DNA from: an uncultured Propionibacteriaceae bacterium
Lineage (GTDB): Bacteria; Actinomycetota; Actinomycetes; Propionibacteriales; Propionibacteriaceae
Assembly (NCBI GenBank): GCA_936924635.1
Contig: CAKZHP010000051.1
Coordinates: 1-53,062, forward strand
Reading direction: 5' to 3'
Length of the DNA stretch: 53,062 nt
The number at the start of each line of letters is the position of its first letter. The stretch's first letter is position 1. The notes beneath the pieces were generated by a model. It made no database searches, was not told where the DNA came from, and was given only the letters and a program-made list of their open reading frames with translations. Of this stretch, positions 8,622 to 18,126 are shown in pieces. The position numbers and the translations under genes are program-made.

Positions 8622-9023
8622 TCAGCAGGTCACCTCCACGTGCACCTTGCCGGCGGCGGCCTGAGCAGGCAGCTTCACGAGCGGGGACTCGATGACGTAC
8701 GTGCTGCCGTTCTTCGTGATGGTCGCCTGCTGCGTGCCGAACACGTCCTCCCCGCCGGCGGGCGACAGGATGACCGCGGTCACCTTCTTCTCGTCAGCGG
8801 AGATGCTGACGTGCAGGGTCGCCGACCTGCCCTTATCGTCGGCCATGATCCCGTAGCTGTTGACCGACCCGGACGGCTTCGTGCAGGTGGCCGTCCAGTC
8901 ACCGCTGGCCGCGTCCACGGGGGTACCTGAGAGCTGCACCTTCGCGGTGGGCGAGGAGCTGCAAGCGCCGAGGAGCACGAGCGGGAGCAGAGCTGCGGAG
9001 AGGGATGGACGGACCTGGAGCAT
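8622..9023 (-). CDS. LpqH-like (19-kDa antigen family) lipoprotein
   Basis: A 133-aa secreted lipoprotein. The signal peptide ends in a lipobox LLGAC with the lipidated Cys21, followed by a Ser/Thr/Pro linker. The mature domain matches the layout of mycobacterial LpqH: a first cysteine before a GSVNSYGI segment, a KNGSTYVI strand and a terminal HVEVTC with the second cysteine, probably disulfide-bonded to the first. LpqH is a cell-envelope lipoprotein and TLR2 ligand in mycobacteria; the role in this organism is unknown. Similarity is read from motif order only, so family assignment is moderate. Confidence 0.72.
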   Translation of the reverse strand: MLQVRPSLSAALLPLVLLGACSSSPTAKVQLSGTPVDAASGDWTATCTKPSGSVNSYGIMADDKGRSATLHVSISADEKKVTAVILSPAGGEDVFGTQQATITKNGSTYVIESPLVKLPAQAAAGKVHVEVTC

Positions 9024-9563
9024 GGGGTGGCCTTTCGGTCGCGGTCGTCCGGCGGACCCTATCGGGCGGCCGGGGTTCTGGCCGGTCGTTCGCCCGGGCG
9101 GGTCATAGCATCGTCACCGGTGTCGCGTCGTCGACGACGACCACGGCGTCGTACAGCTGGGACGGCACGACCGACGGCGTGCTCGAAGCACGGGACGGCC
9201 TTCTGAGCACGGGTCTACAACAAGGCGTCGCCGCGCCCGTGGGCAACAGGAACTGCCCGCTGCTCGGCGGCAACGAGTGAGACGGCCGACAACCGGGCCG
9301 TGATGGGGTCCTGCCAGCGTGACCGAGTCGCCGACAAGTTCGACGCCACCCACACCCCGGTGTGAGCAACTGGGCCGATCCCTCCGCGCGAGTCTTCGTG
9401 GTCGACGACGACCCCCTGGTCCCTATGCGGACTCCTGGCCACCCGATCTCTGTTCGACCGCATCCGTCTCGATCCCCATCTGATCAACGAGCTGGTGCTG
9501 CTTCTTTCCTTCGAGGACTCCCTCGCGGTTGGTCTCTTTCGCCTCACCGTCGTCGGTCTCCTC
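9024..9563. other. 540-bp gene-poor stretch flanking the defence operon
   Basis: No convincing gene was found on either strand. Short frames lack ribosome sites and recognisable motifs. One plus-strand frame near 9388-9425 reads RVFVVDDDPLV, like the start of a response-regulator receiver domain, and then loses frame at once; it may be a decayed remnant. The stretch forms the distal edge of the helicase/methylase operon and may be a junction scar. Confidence 0.45.
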
Positions 9564-11789
9564 TCACTGACCCAGCAGCGGGCTTCTCTTGCCGCTCCAC
9601 AGGACCACCAGCGTGTCCCGGGCTCGGCTGGCGGCGACGTACAGGAGCGACCGCTCCCGCAGCAGGGCGTCCGCCGCCTCCGCCTCATCGAAGGCGTAGT
9701 TGCGCAGCCCCATGGGGATCGACTTCGCCGAGACCTCGAACAGCAGCACGCGGGCGAACTCCATGCCCTTGGCCCGGTGCATGGTGGCCACGACCGGCTG
9801 GCCCGCCCTGACCGTGTCGCCGTCGATCGCCCGGACGCGAACTCCTCGCTCATGAAGCCCGTTCACCACCAGATCGCGGTTCCGATGGTCGCGTACCAGC
9901 ACGGCGATGGTCTCCGCCACGTCACCCTCGTCGAGCCATCCCGTGATGATCTCGGCCGCACGAGAGAGTTCGTCGTTCAACGATTCGCACTCCTCCACCA
10001 GCGGGTGTCCTCCGCTACGGGCGGAGCGGTAGCCGGCGGTCGTCTCGTCACCCTCGTCGAGGTCGCTGTACGAACCACCCTCCAGCACCTTGACCGCCCA
10101 GGCGAGGTTCTCTCTCGTCGTCCGGTAGTTCAGCGTCAGGCGACGCGACCGCCCGCGGGTGTTGATCCCGAACCTCGACAGCGTCAGACGATGCCCGTAG
10201 ATCCGCTGATGCGAGTCCTCCGCGATGAAGATGTCGTCGCGCCCATCGGTGACCAGCGCTCGCACCAGCGTCCAGTGAGCCGGTGACAGGTCCTGCCCCT
10301 CGTCCACCAGCACATGGTCTGCAAGATGCAGCTGGCGCTGCTCTAGGTAGGTGGCGGCGATCATCGCCGCTTCGGCGAAGTCGATCTGGCCGTCGGCGCG
10401 TGCCTGGTTCCGGTACGCCTCCACGACCGCCCAGACAGCCGACCGGTCCGCTCGCGAGAGCCGGACGCCCCGCCCTGGTCGTCGCGCCTTGAGGTACGTC
10501 GTCTCGTCCACGATCCGGTTCGGCAGGATCACCAGCTCGTACTCGTCCTGGATGAACGTGGGGCTCCGCAGGGAGTCCGGCAGATCCGCCCCCGCGGCCT
10601 GCACGGCGTTGTTCCACCGATCGCCAGGCGGTCGCGCGGCGATGTCCGTGCGTCCCGCGCCGAGCACCGCCGCCACCGACTCGGAGACCTCGGCACCCGC
10701 CAGGCGCAGCACGGCTGACGCGGTGGCATCGATGCCGCTGACGTACACCCCCGGCGCCCCCACCGCAGGCGCCACCGGCAGGGAGGGATCAAGGCGGCGG
10801 AGGTTCGTCAGGAGGTCGGCAGCGAGGTTCTTGGTGTACGTGGTGACCAGCACCCGGGCCCCGGGGTGGCGATCAGACAGCTGCTTGGCCCGGTGCAGCA
10901 CGACCACCGTCTTCCCGGTGCCGGCGCCGCCGGCCAGCCGGAACGGCCCGCCCCAGGAACCCTCCGCCCAGCGCCGCTGCTCCGGGTGCAGGAAGACACG
11001 CCAGGCGCCGAAGTCCTGGCTCTCGATGACGCGGCGCAGCTCCTCCGCACCATCGATCGGCGCGAAGTACATGCGGCTCGACGGCGTGGTCAAGGACTTC
11101 AGGATCGCCGTATCGCTGGCAGGCCCCTCAGGCCCCGTCGTCTCGACCTGTGCGACCGTCTCGTCCTCGACGCCCGTCGAGACCAGCGTGCTGAGCACCT
11201 GCTCGACGGAGCTGCCCATCCAGAGGCTCAGCAACGCGTCCGACTCCCAGCCCTGAACGCTCTCCAGGTACGCACCCAGCTCGTCCTCATCGGTGAACGC
11301 CACCGCTCGTCGCGCCACGTCCGCCGACATCCCCAGGCGGGTCACGAGCTCGTCTGCGCTGATCCGCAGGACCGGTTCGGGGACCGTGGCCGAGGCCTCG
11401 ACCTCGGGGGGCACGGCCGGAGCGACCGCCGCGCTCGTGGGTGCCGTGGCGGTGTCACCCTCGACGACCTTGATCTCGACGATCCCGTTGACAGGGTTCC
11501 GGTCGATCGTCACCGACGACGCCTTTACGTACGCGTCGTCGTGGTTCCAGATCCCGTAGACGACGTACGTCGGGAGGTCGCCACTCTCGAGCCGGAACAG
11601 TACGGCCCGGTACTGCTCGTCGACCCGCCCGGTGCGTACCCGCGGGTCCGCACTGTTCTTCACCGGTTCGACGTGCAGGCCGGGCAGGCTGTCGTCCTCG
11701 GTCAGCTTCTCGAAGAACGTGTACGCCTTCTGCTTGAGCGACCCGTCGATCTTGTTGTAGCTCGACATCACGAGCAACGACTTACCCAC
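9564..11789 (-). CDS. UvrD/Rep-like SF1 helicase with RelE-like N-terminal domain
   Basis: A 741-aa protein and the last gene of the four-gene defence-type operon. Residues 1-105 form a small domain with the pattern of RelE/ParE-superfamily toxins (LHVEPV..., GRVDEQYRAVLFRL, YVVYGIWNHDDAY). A Pro/Ala-rich linker and a helical segment follow to about residue 235. The helicase core starts with Walker A GGAGTGKT (287-294). The Walker B motif is DEGQD near residue 495, instead of the usual DEAQD, and the C-terminal motif VI reads LLYVAASRARDTLVVL. It probably unwinds or translocates on DNA. The start is GTG at 11787-11789, overlapping the preceding gene by 8 bp, so synthesis is coupled to the DUF1998 helicase. 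Helicase assignment is firm; the toxin-like fold is inferred from pattern. Confidence 0.86.
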   Translation of the reverse strand: MGKSLLVMSSYNKIDGSLKQKAYTFFEKLTEDDSLPGLHVEPVKNSADPRVRTGRVDEQYRAVLFRLESGDLPTYVVYGIWNHDDAYVKASSVTIDRNPVNGIVEIKVVEGDTATAPTSAAVAPAVPPEVEASATVPEPVLRISADELVTRLGMSADVARRAVAFTDEDELGAYLESVQGWESDALLSLWMGSSVEQVLSTLVSTGVEDETVAQVETTGPEGPASDTAILKSLTTPSSRMYFAPIDGAEELRRVIESQDFGAWRVFLHPEQRRWAEGSWGGPFRLAGGAGTGKTVVVLHRAKQLSDRHPGARVLVTTYTKNLAADLLTNLRRLDPSLPVAPAVGAPGVYVSGIDATASAVLRLAGAEVSESVAAVLGAGRTDIAARPPGDRWNNAVQAAGADLPDSLRSPTFIQDEYELVILPNRIVDETTYLKARRPGRGVRLSRADRSAVWAVVEAYRNQARADGQIDFAEAAMIAATYLEQRQLHLADHVLVDEGQDLSPAHWTLVRALVTDGRDDIFIAEDSHQRIYGHRLTLSRFGINTRGRSRRLTLNYRTTRENLAWAVKVLEGGSYSDLDEGDETTAGYRSARSGGHPLVEECESLNDELSRAAEIITGWLDEGDVAETIAVLVRDHRNRDLVVNGLHERGVRVRAIDGDTVRAGQPVVATMHRAKGMEFARVLLFEVSAKSIPMGLRNYAFDEAEAADALLRERSLLYVAASRARDTLVVLWSGKRSPLLGQ

Positions 11790-14700
11790 TCACGGCCTCC
11801 TTCAACGCGGCGACGATCGCGTCGGCGTCCGCCGCGACCACCCTCCATCCCTCAGCCGCGAGGTCGGCGACGTCCTCGTCGGTCGGTTCCCACAGCACGG
11901 CGATTCGTTCGTGCTCCCAGTGCAGGTCCACCGGGATCTGCTCGGCCCCGATCTCGTCTCCGGCCTCGCCGTCGGGCACGCGTACGCCCCGCTCCGCCAG
12001 CTCGGCCAGCAGGGCGGACGCTGCGGGCGGCAGTCCTTTGGCGAACCCTCCCCAGGCACCGACCAGTCTCTGCTCCAGCACCGGCGCCGTCAGGGCCGGG
12101 GCGGCCACCGCGACCGAGTACGTCGTGAGGCTGGTCACCAGCTCGGGCCGGCGCCCTTGCAGCAAGGTCGTCCACGACAACCACGCACGCCAGCTCTCCC
12201 GGTAGCCCGGGCCCGCCATCGCGAACGCCCGGTCGTCCAGCACCACAGCGATATCCACATCGGTCTGGGCCCGAGACCTGACCAGCACGCCGACCTCTCC
12301 GTGCCTCCACCACCAGGCACTGCCGTCCCCCGGGGGCAACGCCAGGTTGGCGTCATCCAGCAGCCTCGCGGCCAACGACGGCAGCGGCGCGTCGTCCGAG
12401 ATCGGCCGGGCCGCACCGGCGAAGACCCCCACCATGAGGGGCACCGCATCGGCGAACTTCCCAATCCCAGCGGGATCCGCTCCCTGCAGCCAGGCCCGCA
12501 GCCACGCGAAGGGCCCGCCCAGGGCGCCCGCGACCGCGTCTCTGTTGTAAGCAAAACCCTGCATCAGCTGCGACGAGACGTTCTCGTTCCACCACTTCGG
12601 CGTCGCCGGGTTGCCACCCTGCTCCTCGAGCAGGCAGTCCTCGGCGGTCACCGCCAGCACCTGGTAGGCCTGGTCGATCAGCGCGGACCGCTTGGTCGCG
12701 TCGTCTCCGACCCGGTTGTGGGCCAGCGTGGCGTGGTACGCGAAACCGTCCGTGAAGACCGCCACGTCGGCGCGGCCGGGGGTGGACAGCACGAAGTCAG
12801 GGCGGCACCCCGGCAGGTCGACCTGTGGCCGAAGACGCCACTCCACGCCACCCAGCCGGGCCGACACGATGTTGCCACCCACGCTGGCGATGTCGCTCAC
12901 CGTGTAGCCGAGCCCCTGGGCCAGGGTCTTGAACAGCGCCCTGAACCGCTTCTCCAGGTGCGACTCGTCGCTCGGGTCGACGGCAGGAGCGACCTCGGTG
13001 ACCGCCCATCCCATCTCCTCCGGCACTCCGCCACCGGTGGCGCCCAGGATCTCCGTCAGGTGCTGCTCCGCGTTCGCACGCGACACCAGGTCGAGGTTGC
13101 CGCCCGCGTACGGGAGCAGGCAACGATGGCACGCCAGACGCCCCTCCCCCTCGCACGGGCAGTCGTGGACGATCTGCCAGGCGCTCCGGAGCACCCGCCA
13201 CACGTTCTCCGGGCGGGCCAGGTCGGCCAGGTAGCCCGTCCCGCCGGGGACCCGGTCGTGCAGCAGCAGGGCCGGCACCGCTCGCCCGTTGCCGTCGGGC
13301 AGGGTGACACTGGCCACGCCGAGGTGGTCGGGCGAGCCGCCGAACCGCTCCCGGAGCCCCACCAGCAGGGCCGCCGTGAGGCTCGGCACGGCCAAGGAGT
13401 CGCCGGTCGTGACCGTCCACGGCAGTCGCAGCACGACACCCTGCGTCGTCAGCTGGCGCATCAGGGCCACGCTGACCGTGTGCTCCTCCGCGCTCCGACG
13501 GTGCGGGCACCACGGTTTGTGCTCGTCGCGCGAGTTCGCATGGCTGGTCTGGTCGACCTGGCCGCAGCTCTCGCACACCCGGAACAACGGGGACGGCACC
13601 GTCTGGCCCGCCACGTCGAGGCTGGTGGCGTGCGCGGTACGCCGCCCCAGGTTCAGCCACCGGATGCTCAGCCGGCGCAGGTAGGTGGCACCGAACCCGG
13701 AGTCTCCGGCGAACCACGGCGCGATCGCGTGCTGCGGGTCGATGTCTGCTGCCGTGACGATGCGGAAGCTCATGTCCTTGCGGTTGTCGTCGCTGTCGTC
13801 GATGCGTGCGTCGTCGCGGCTCACGCTGGCCGAGACGTGCCGCAGCTCCACCACGTTCAGGCGCTGGCGCGTGTCCTGGATCCCCGTGCTCCCACACCGG
13901 GGGCAGGGCGGCACGTGGGCGGCGATACCGGAGGCGTGCACGTCGACGGCGTATCCGCACTCGCCGCACAGCGCCCACTCCCGCACCGCATCCCGCCCGT
14001 GGCCGAGGTCGACGCTGCTGATGGGGATCTGCAGGCCGTTGACGTAGAACGTCGCGCCAGGGGCGAACTCGCGCAGCGCAGCCTCCGAGCCCCGGTCGAA
14101 CGACCCGGACTCCGACTCGTAGTCCCCGTTCTCCGGGTTGATCCAGCTCAACGCCACGTCGAGCGTTACGGAGTCGCCGAGCAGCGTGTAGTTCGGCAGC
14201 AGCCCGTAGCTCTCGAGCGTGCCGATCCAGTACTCCCTGTCGCCCTCGGCCAGCTGGTAGGCCACCAGCTTGCGGCTCGCCTCGGCCACCCTCACCGCGC
14301 GCTTGTCGTCGTCCGAGGCGGACGGGACTTCCTGCCGCGCCCGCAGGTCCGGTAGGGCGGCGTCGATCTCGTCGAGCCGGTGCTGCAGGTCCTCCCGACG
14401 CTTGCGCCACGCGTGCGCCGCCGTGTGCACGGTCGCCGCGAGCCCGCTGCTGCTCGGCCAGGAAGCCGGTGTCGCCCATTCGCGCAGCTCGGCCACGGTC
14501 TCCGGGCGCAGGTCGTCGAACGTGTCCAGGAAGCGGTCGAGCTGTGCTGCCGCGTCGTCCTCGGCCGCCGCGATGAGGTCGCCCAGGAACGTTCCCGGCT
14601 CGCTGCTGCCGATGGCCCCGCCCGCCCGCTGGGGGTGATGGCCGTCGACGTGGTCCCGCGCGAACGCGTCGACGAGGTGCGCCAGGTACTGGCGCTTGAG

Positions 14701-17700
14701 GATCTCCTCCGCCGACAGGTAGGTCGCCGGCGGCCGTACGGTGCCGTTGATGACCGACCCTGGGTCGCCGAGCCGCGGCAGGTGCTCGCCCCGACCTCGC
14801 ACGAAGGCGACGTCGAGCGCGTTGCCGGTGCGACGACCGGCCCGACCGACACGCTGCAGGTAGGACGCCACGCTGCGCGGCAGCGACGCCAGGAACACCG
14901 TGGAGAGGTCACCGATGTCGATGCCCATCTCCAGCGTCGGCGTCGCGACCAGCACGTTGGGAGCGGACGGATCGGCCGAGCCCTCCTTGAACGCCGTCTC
15001 CCGCTCGAGCCGGTCCTTGTCAGCGAGCAGACTGGTGTGCTCACGGGCCACGACGCGACGCAGGTCGCCGGAGGCGTACAGGCGTCGGTAGAAGTTCTGC
15101 GGGTCCCCCGGCTGCCGGTGCAGCGTGCCTGCACAGGTCATGGTGAGGCACGGGCCGTCGGCCAGCTGCTCGCCGGTGAGCCGCGACACGGCCTTCTCGG
15201 TGCGGCAGGTGGGGCACACCAGCCGGTACGCCCCGGCGGCCAGCTCCTCGTCGTCCGCGGCGCGGACGAGCACGCGGGAGGGGGCCAGGGAGAAGACGGC
15301 CATCTCGCCGGGCCCAGTGTGCTGGGTGATGAGCTCGGCCTGGGCGAGCCGGATGACCAGGGATCGGGCCAGTCGGGCGCCGTGCTGCGGGCTGACCCCC
15401 AGGGCCCGGCTGGTCCACCGTGCGTACCAGGACCGGGCCTCCGCCACCGGGTCGAGATGCTCGTATCCCGCGCTCTTGCCGCCCCCGATCCGCGGGAACG
15501 CGGGTGCCGCCCGACCGCTGGGGAACGCGGGCATGTCCTGCTTGGAGGGGCGCCCACCCCAGATCTGCCAGCGGCTGCCACCCTCGGCGATGTAGCGGTC
15601 GAACCAGGGGTGGTGGATCGCACCTTGGGTGCGCATCCGCTCCAGGATCCCGCGTACCCACCGGATGGCCTGCTCGTCCGTGACCTCGGCCAGCTCGTCG
15701 AGCGAGTCCTGCTGCTCGTCGCCGTGGCGGATGGCCTGCCGGGCCAGAGTCGCCATCGCCGGCGTCGGCCCCGCGTCGACTTCCACGACCAGTGATCCGG
15801 TCTGCTCCAACGTGCGGCCCACCGTCGACATCAGACCCACCTCCATGGCGGCGTCGAAGGCGAGGCGGTTCTGCACCCTCATGGCGAGCCGGCGCATCGC
15901 GTACGCATCCTTGCCGGACCCCGACCACCACGGCTGGAGCTCCGGGTTCGTGGCGAGGGTGAGGGGGAGCAGCCGGTAACGCTGCGTCGCGGTGGTGGCG
16001 TCGCTCAAGGTCTGCCGAACCAGGTCGTCCAACGACAGCGGTTGGTCGGTGACGGCATGCCGGAGCGCGCCGCGCAGGGTGAGGGTGTGCGAGCGAGCGG
16101 TGACGAAGCCGGCGCGGTGGGCGGCGTCCTGCACCGAGTCGGTGAAGACCAGGGCCTTCTTCTCGTTCTCGTCGAGGCCGACGGTGCCGAAGAGGCTGGA
16201 GAGGCAGACCGAGAGCTGGGTGGCGATGGCCGAGCCGAGGAAGCGGATGCCGTCCTTCTGCTGGCAGTGGGGGCAGGTGTCGTCGCGGGAGAGGTCGTCT
16301 GCGTCCTTGCCGGTGTGGCCGAGCACGGGGATCAGGAGACCGTTGCGGAAGGCATCGCTGTCGGGGTCCGGGCGGCTGCTGCCGAGCTCGCGGTGCTGGA
16401 TGTGGAACCACAGCAGGTGCTCGGCCGGTGGGGCTCCGTCCATGCCCGTCTCGGAGTCCTGAGCGGCGATCAGCGCGCGGAAGCGCCCCTCCTTCGCGGC
16501 GTGGTTGCGGCGGATGCTGCGGTCGTCGCCGGTGAGACTGGTGCCGGTGCTGGCCAGCTCGACGCCCCAGCCGGAGCGACCGCAGTGCCGGCAGAACACG
16601 GCTGGGAAGGCCGGTGCGGTCACCTCGTCGGTGCGGCCGAGCACGCCGTCGTCGCTCCAGCGGAGGGAGACACGTCCGGTGGCATCGCGGTCGACCCGGC
16701 TCAGCTCACGGATCCAGAGATGCGCCTCGACACCCACCGCGTCGCGGCCGATGACGGCGCGCAGGTGGCTGAGGGTGGCCACCAGGTGCTGAACGAATCC
16801 CTCTCGCTGTGCGGGTGCTGCGTTGCCGGTGACCGGCACCAGCCTCTGCGCCAGCTCCCCGATGGGCGTCGCCTGCTGAGTCGCGGCGATCAGCTCCCGA
16901 ACGGTGGGGTGGGCGCGCAACAGGTCCAGCTGCTGGCGAGAGTCAAGGTCGGTCCGTGCGACATCAGGCCAGAGCGCGTCGAGGACTGCTCTGGTGATCT
17001 CCGCTCCGGAGGCGTCGTCCGGGATCGCGTCGGCCACGGCGGCGGCGACGTCGTCGCTGACGCCCTGCTGGCTGGCTCCCTCGCGCAGGCGCGGGTCGGC
17101 CTGACCGCACCAGTCGTCCAGCGAGACCCGCGACTCGGTGACGACGCTGTAGGCGTCGAAGCTCTCGCCGAAGATCTCACTGGCGAACGCGGCCATCACC
17201 TCGGTGGCGTCGCCGTCGGCCCCGCCCAGGGTGGCTGAGGTGCCGACGGGGGTGGCGTTGCCGAGGGGCCGATCCCAGGCGTCGGCGTGGTGGTGGTCGG
17301 TGTCGCTGCCCCGGGCGGGCCAGTAGGACTTCAGCGCGATCCCGAGGCGTCGCAGCAGCATGGCGACGTCCGTGCCCTGCGCCCCGTCGTACGTGTGGAA
17401 CTCGTCCAGCACCACGTACGTCAGCGAGTCGGCGCTGAGCTCCCACAGCCGCTGGTCCTCGTGACGGAGCAGCAGCTGGTCGAGCATCTTGTAGTTGGTG
17501 AGCAGGATGTCGGGCGGGTCGTCGCGAATGATCTGCCGGTTCGTGATCAGCCCAGCCGCGCTGACGGTGGTGCGGGTGGTCCCGGCCTCACCCGTGTAGA
17601 GCGCGGCGGTGACCCCCTGCAGCGGGTTGGCGGTCCCGTCGTCGGGGCTCGCGGTGATGAGCTGGGTGAGGCGCTTGGCCTGGTCGTTGGCGAGCGCGTT

Positions 17701-18126
17701 CATGGGGTAGAGCAGCAGGGCCTTGACGCCCGTGACGCCCTCACGCCGGGCCCGGAGGACGTGGTCGAGGATCGGGACCAGGAACGCCTCGGTCTTGCCC
17801 GATCCCGTGCCGGTGGTGACAAGGGTCGGCTGCGGGCGGCGGCCACCCATCGACGAGAGACGCTCGAACGCCTGGGCCTGGTGCCCGTACGGCGAGAACC
17901 CCGGCGGGGCCCACGAGAGGTGTCGACGCCAGTCGTCGCCGGCGGGCGCGAACGGCAGCCGGGTGCGGATGTACGGGCCCTTGAAGATCCCGTCCACGGG
18001 GTCGTCGAGGAACTCGGTCAGCGCCAGTCGGGCATCTCCGTCGGCGAGCGCGAACGTCGTCGTCAGGTAGTCCAGCAGCGCCGCCCGTAACCGGGCTGCC
18101 TGCTGTGTCGGCAGCAGCTCGCTCAC
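11782..18126 (-). CDS. Giant DEAH-type helicase with DUF1998 and nuclease-like C-terminus (DruE-like)
   Basis: A 2114-aa protein. N-terminal SF2 helicase: Walker A GTGSGKT at 106-112, DEFH box at 241-244, and motif VI QRVGRAGRR near residue 1087, so the helicase is split by a long insert of about 700 residues carrying CxxC pairs (CRHCG, CPHCQ). More zinc-binding pairs follow (CPTC, CGECG/CPRCG, CESCG). The DUF1998 region around 1600-1690 has HDRVPGGTGYL and a CPC/CHRC cluster. At about 1770-1815 comes a RPDFVL, VAVFTDGFAYH, QVLAVTAED pattern like Vsr/DUF559 endonuclease folds. Size and order match Druantia DruE, or a fusion equivalent of DISARM DrmA plus DrmB. The GTG start overlaps the methylase stop (GTGA at 18123-18126). 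Probable role: the main ATP-driven motor of an anti-phage complex. Confidence 0.88.
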   Translation of the reverse strand: MSELLPTQQAARLRAALLDYLTTTFALADGDARLALTEFLDDPVDGIFKGPYIRTRLPFAPAGDDWRRHLSWAPPGFSPYGHQAQAFERLSSMGGRRPQPTLVTTGTGSGKTEAFLVPILDHVLRARREGVTGVKALLLYPMNALANDQAKRLTQLITASPDDGTANPLQGVTAALYTGEAGTTRTTVSAAGLITNRQIIRDDPPDILLTNYKMLDQLLLRHEDQRLWELSADSLTYVVLDEFHTYDGAQGTDVAMLLRRLGIALKSYWPARGSDTDHHHADAWDRPLGNATPVGTSATLGGADGDATEVMAAFASEIFGESFDAYSVVTESRVSLDDWCGQADPRLREGASQQGVSDDVAAAVADAIPDDASGAEITRAVLDALWPDVARTDLDSRQQLDLLRAHPTVRELIAATQQATPIGELAQRLVPVTGNAAPAQREGFVQHLVATLSHLRAVIGRDAVGVEAHLWIRELSRVDRDATGRVSLRWSDDGVLGRTDEVTAPAFPAVFCRHCGRSGWGVELASTGTSLTGDDRSIRRNHAAKEGRFRALIAAQDSETGMDGAPPAEHLLWFHIQHRELGSSRPDPDSDAFRNGLLIPVLGHTGKDADDLSRDDTCPHCQQKDGIRFLGSAIATQLSVCLSSLFGTVGLDENEKKALVFTDSVQDAAHRAGFVTARSHTLTLRGALRHAVTDQPLSLDDLVRQTLSDATTATQRYRLLPLTLATNPELQPWWSGSGKDAYAMRRLAMRVQNRLAFDAAMEVGLMSTVGRTLEQTGSLVVEVDAGPTPAMATLARQAIRHGDEQQDSLDELAEVTDEQAIRWVRGILERMRTQGAIHHPWFDRYIAEGGSRWQIWGGRPSKQDMPAFPSGRAAPAFPRIGGGKSAGYEHLDPVAEARSWYARWTSRALGVSPQHGARLARSLVIRLAQAELITQHTGPGEMAVFSLAPSRVLVRAADDEELAAGAYRLVCPTCRTEKAVSRLTGEQLADGPCLTMTCAGTLHRQPGDPQNFYRRLYASGDLRRVVAREHTSLLADKDRLERETAFKEGSADPSAPNVLVATPTLEMGIDIGDLSTVFLASLPRSVASYLQRVGRAGRRTGNALDVAFVRGRGEHLPRLGDPGSVINGTVRPPATYLSAEEILKRQYLAHLVDAFARDHVDGHHPQRAGGAIGSSEPGTFLGDLIAAAEDDAAAQLDRFLDTFDDLRPETVAELREWATPASWPSSSGLAATVHTAAHAWRKRREDLQHRLDEIDAALPDLRARQEVPSASDDDKRAVRVAEASRKLVAYQLAEGDREYWIGTLESYGLLPNYTLLGDSVTLDVALSWINPENGDYESESGSFDRGSEAALREFAPGATFYVNGLQIPISSVDLGHGRDAVREWALCGECGYAVDVHASGIAAHVPPCPRCGSTGIQDTRQRLNVVELRHVSASVSRDDARIDDSDDNRKDMSFRIVTAADIDPQHAIAPWFAGDSGFGATYLRRLSIRWLNLGRRTAHATSLDVAGQTVPSPLFRVCESCGQVDQTSHANSRDEHKPWCPHRRSAEEHTVSVALMRQLTTQGVVLRLPWTVTTGDSLAVPSLTAALLVGLRERFGGSPDHLGVASVTLPDGNGRAVPALLLHDRVPGGTGYLADLARPENVWRVLRSAWQIVHDCPCEGEGRLACHRCLLPYAGGNLDLVSRANAEQHLTEILGATGGGVPEEMGWAVTEVAPAVDPSDESHLEKRFRALFKTLAQGLGYTVSDIASVGGNIVSARLGGVEWRLRPQVDLPGCRPDFVLSTPGRADVAVFTDGFAYHATLAHNRVGDDATKRSALIDQAYQVLAVTAEDCLLEEQGGNPATPKWWNENVSSQLMQGFAYNRDAVAGALGGPFAWLRAWLQGADPAGIGKFADAVPLMVGVFAGAARPISDDAPLPSLAARLLDDANLALPPGDGSAWWWRHGEVGVLVRSRAQTDVDIAVVLDDRAFAMAGPGYRESWRAWLSWTTLLQGRRPELVTSLTTYSVAVAAPALTAPVLEQRLVGAWGGFAKGLPPAASALLAELAERGVRVPDGEAGDEIGAEQIPVDLHWEHERIAVLWEPTDEDVADLAAEGWRVVAADADAIVAALKEAVSG

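Noticed and set aside
9300..9480. Response-regulator gene (RVFVVDDDPLV)
   Set aside because: Only about a dozen residues match the receiver-domain start; the frame then gives no fold. Too short to annotate as a pseudogene.
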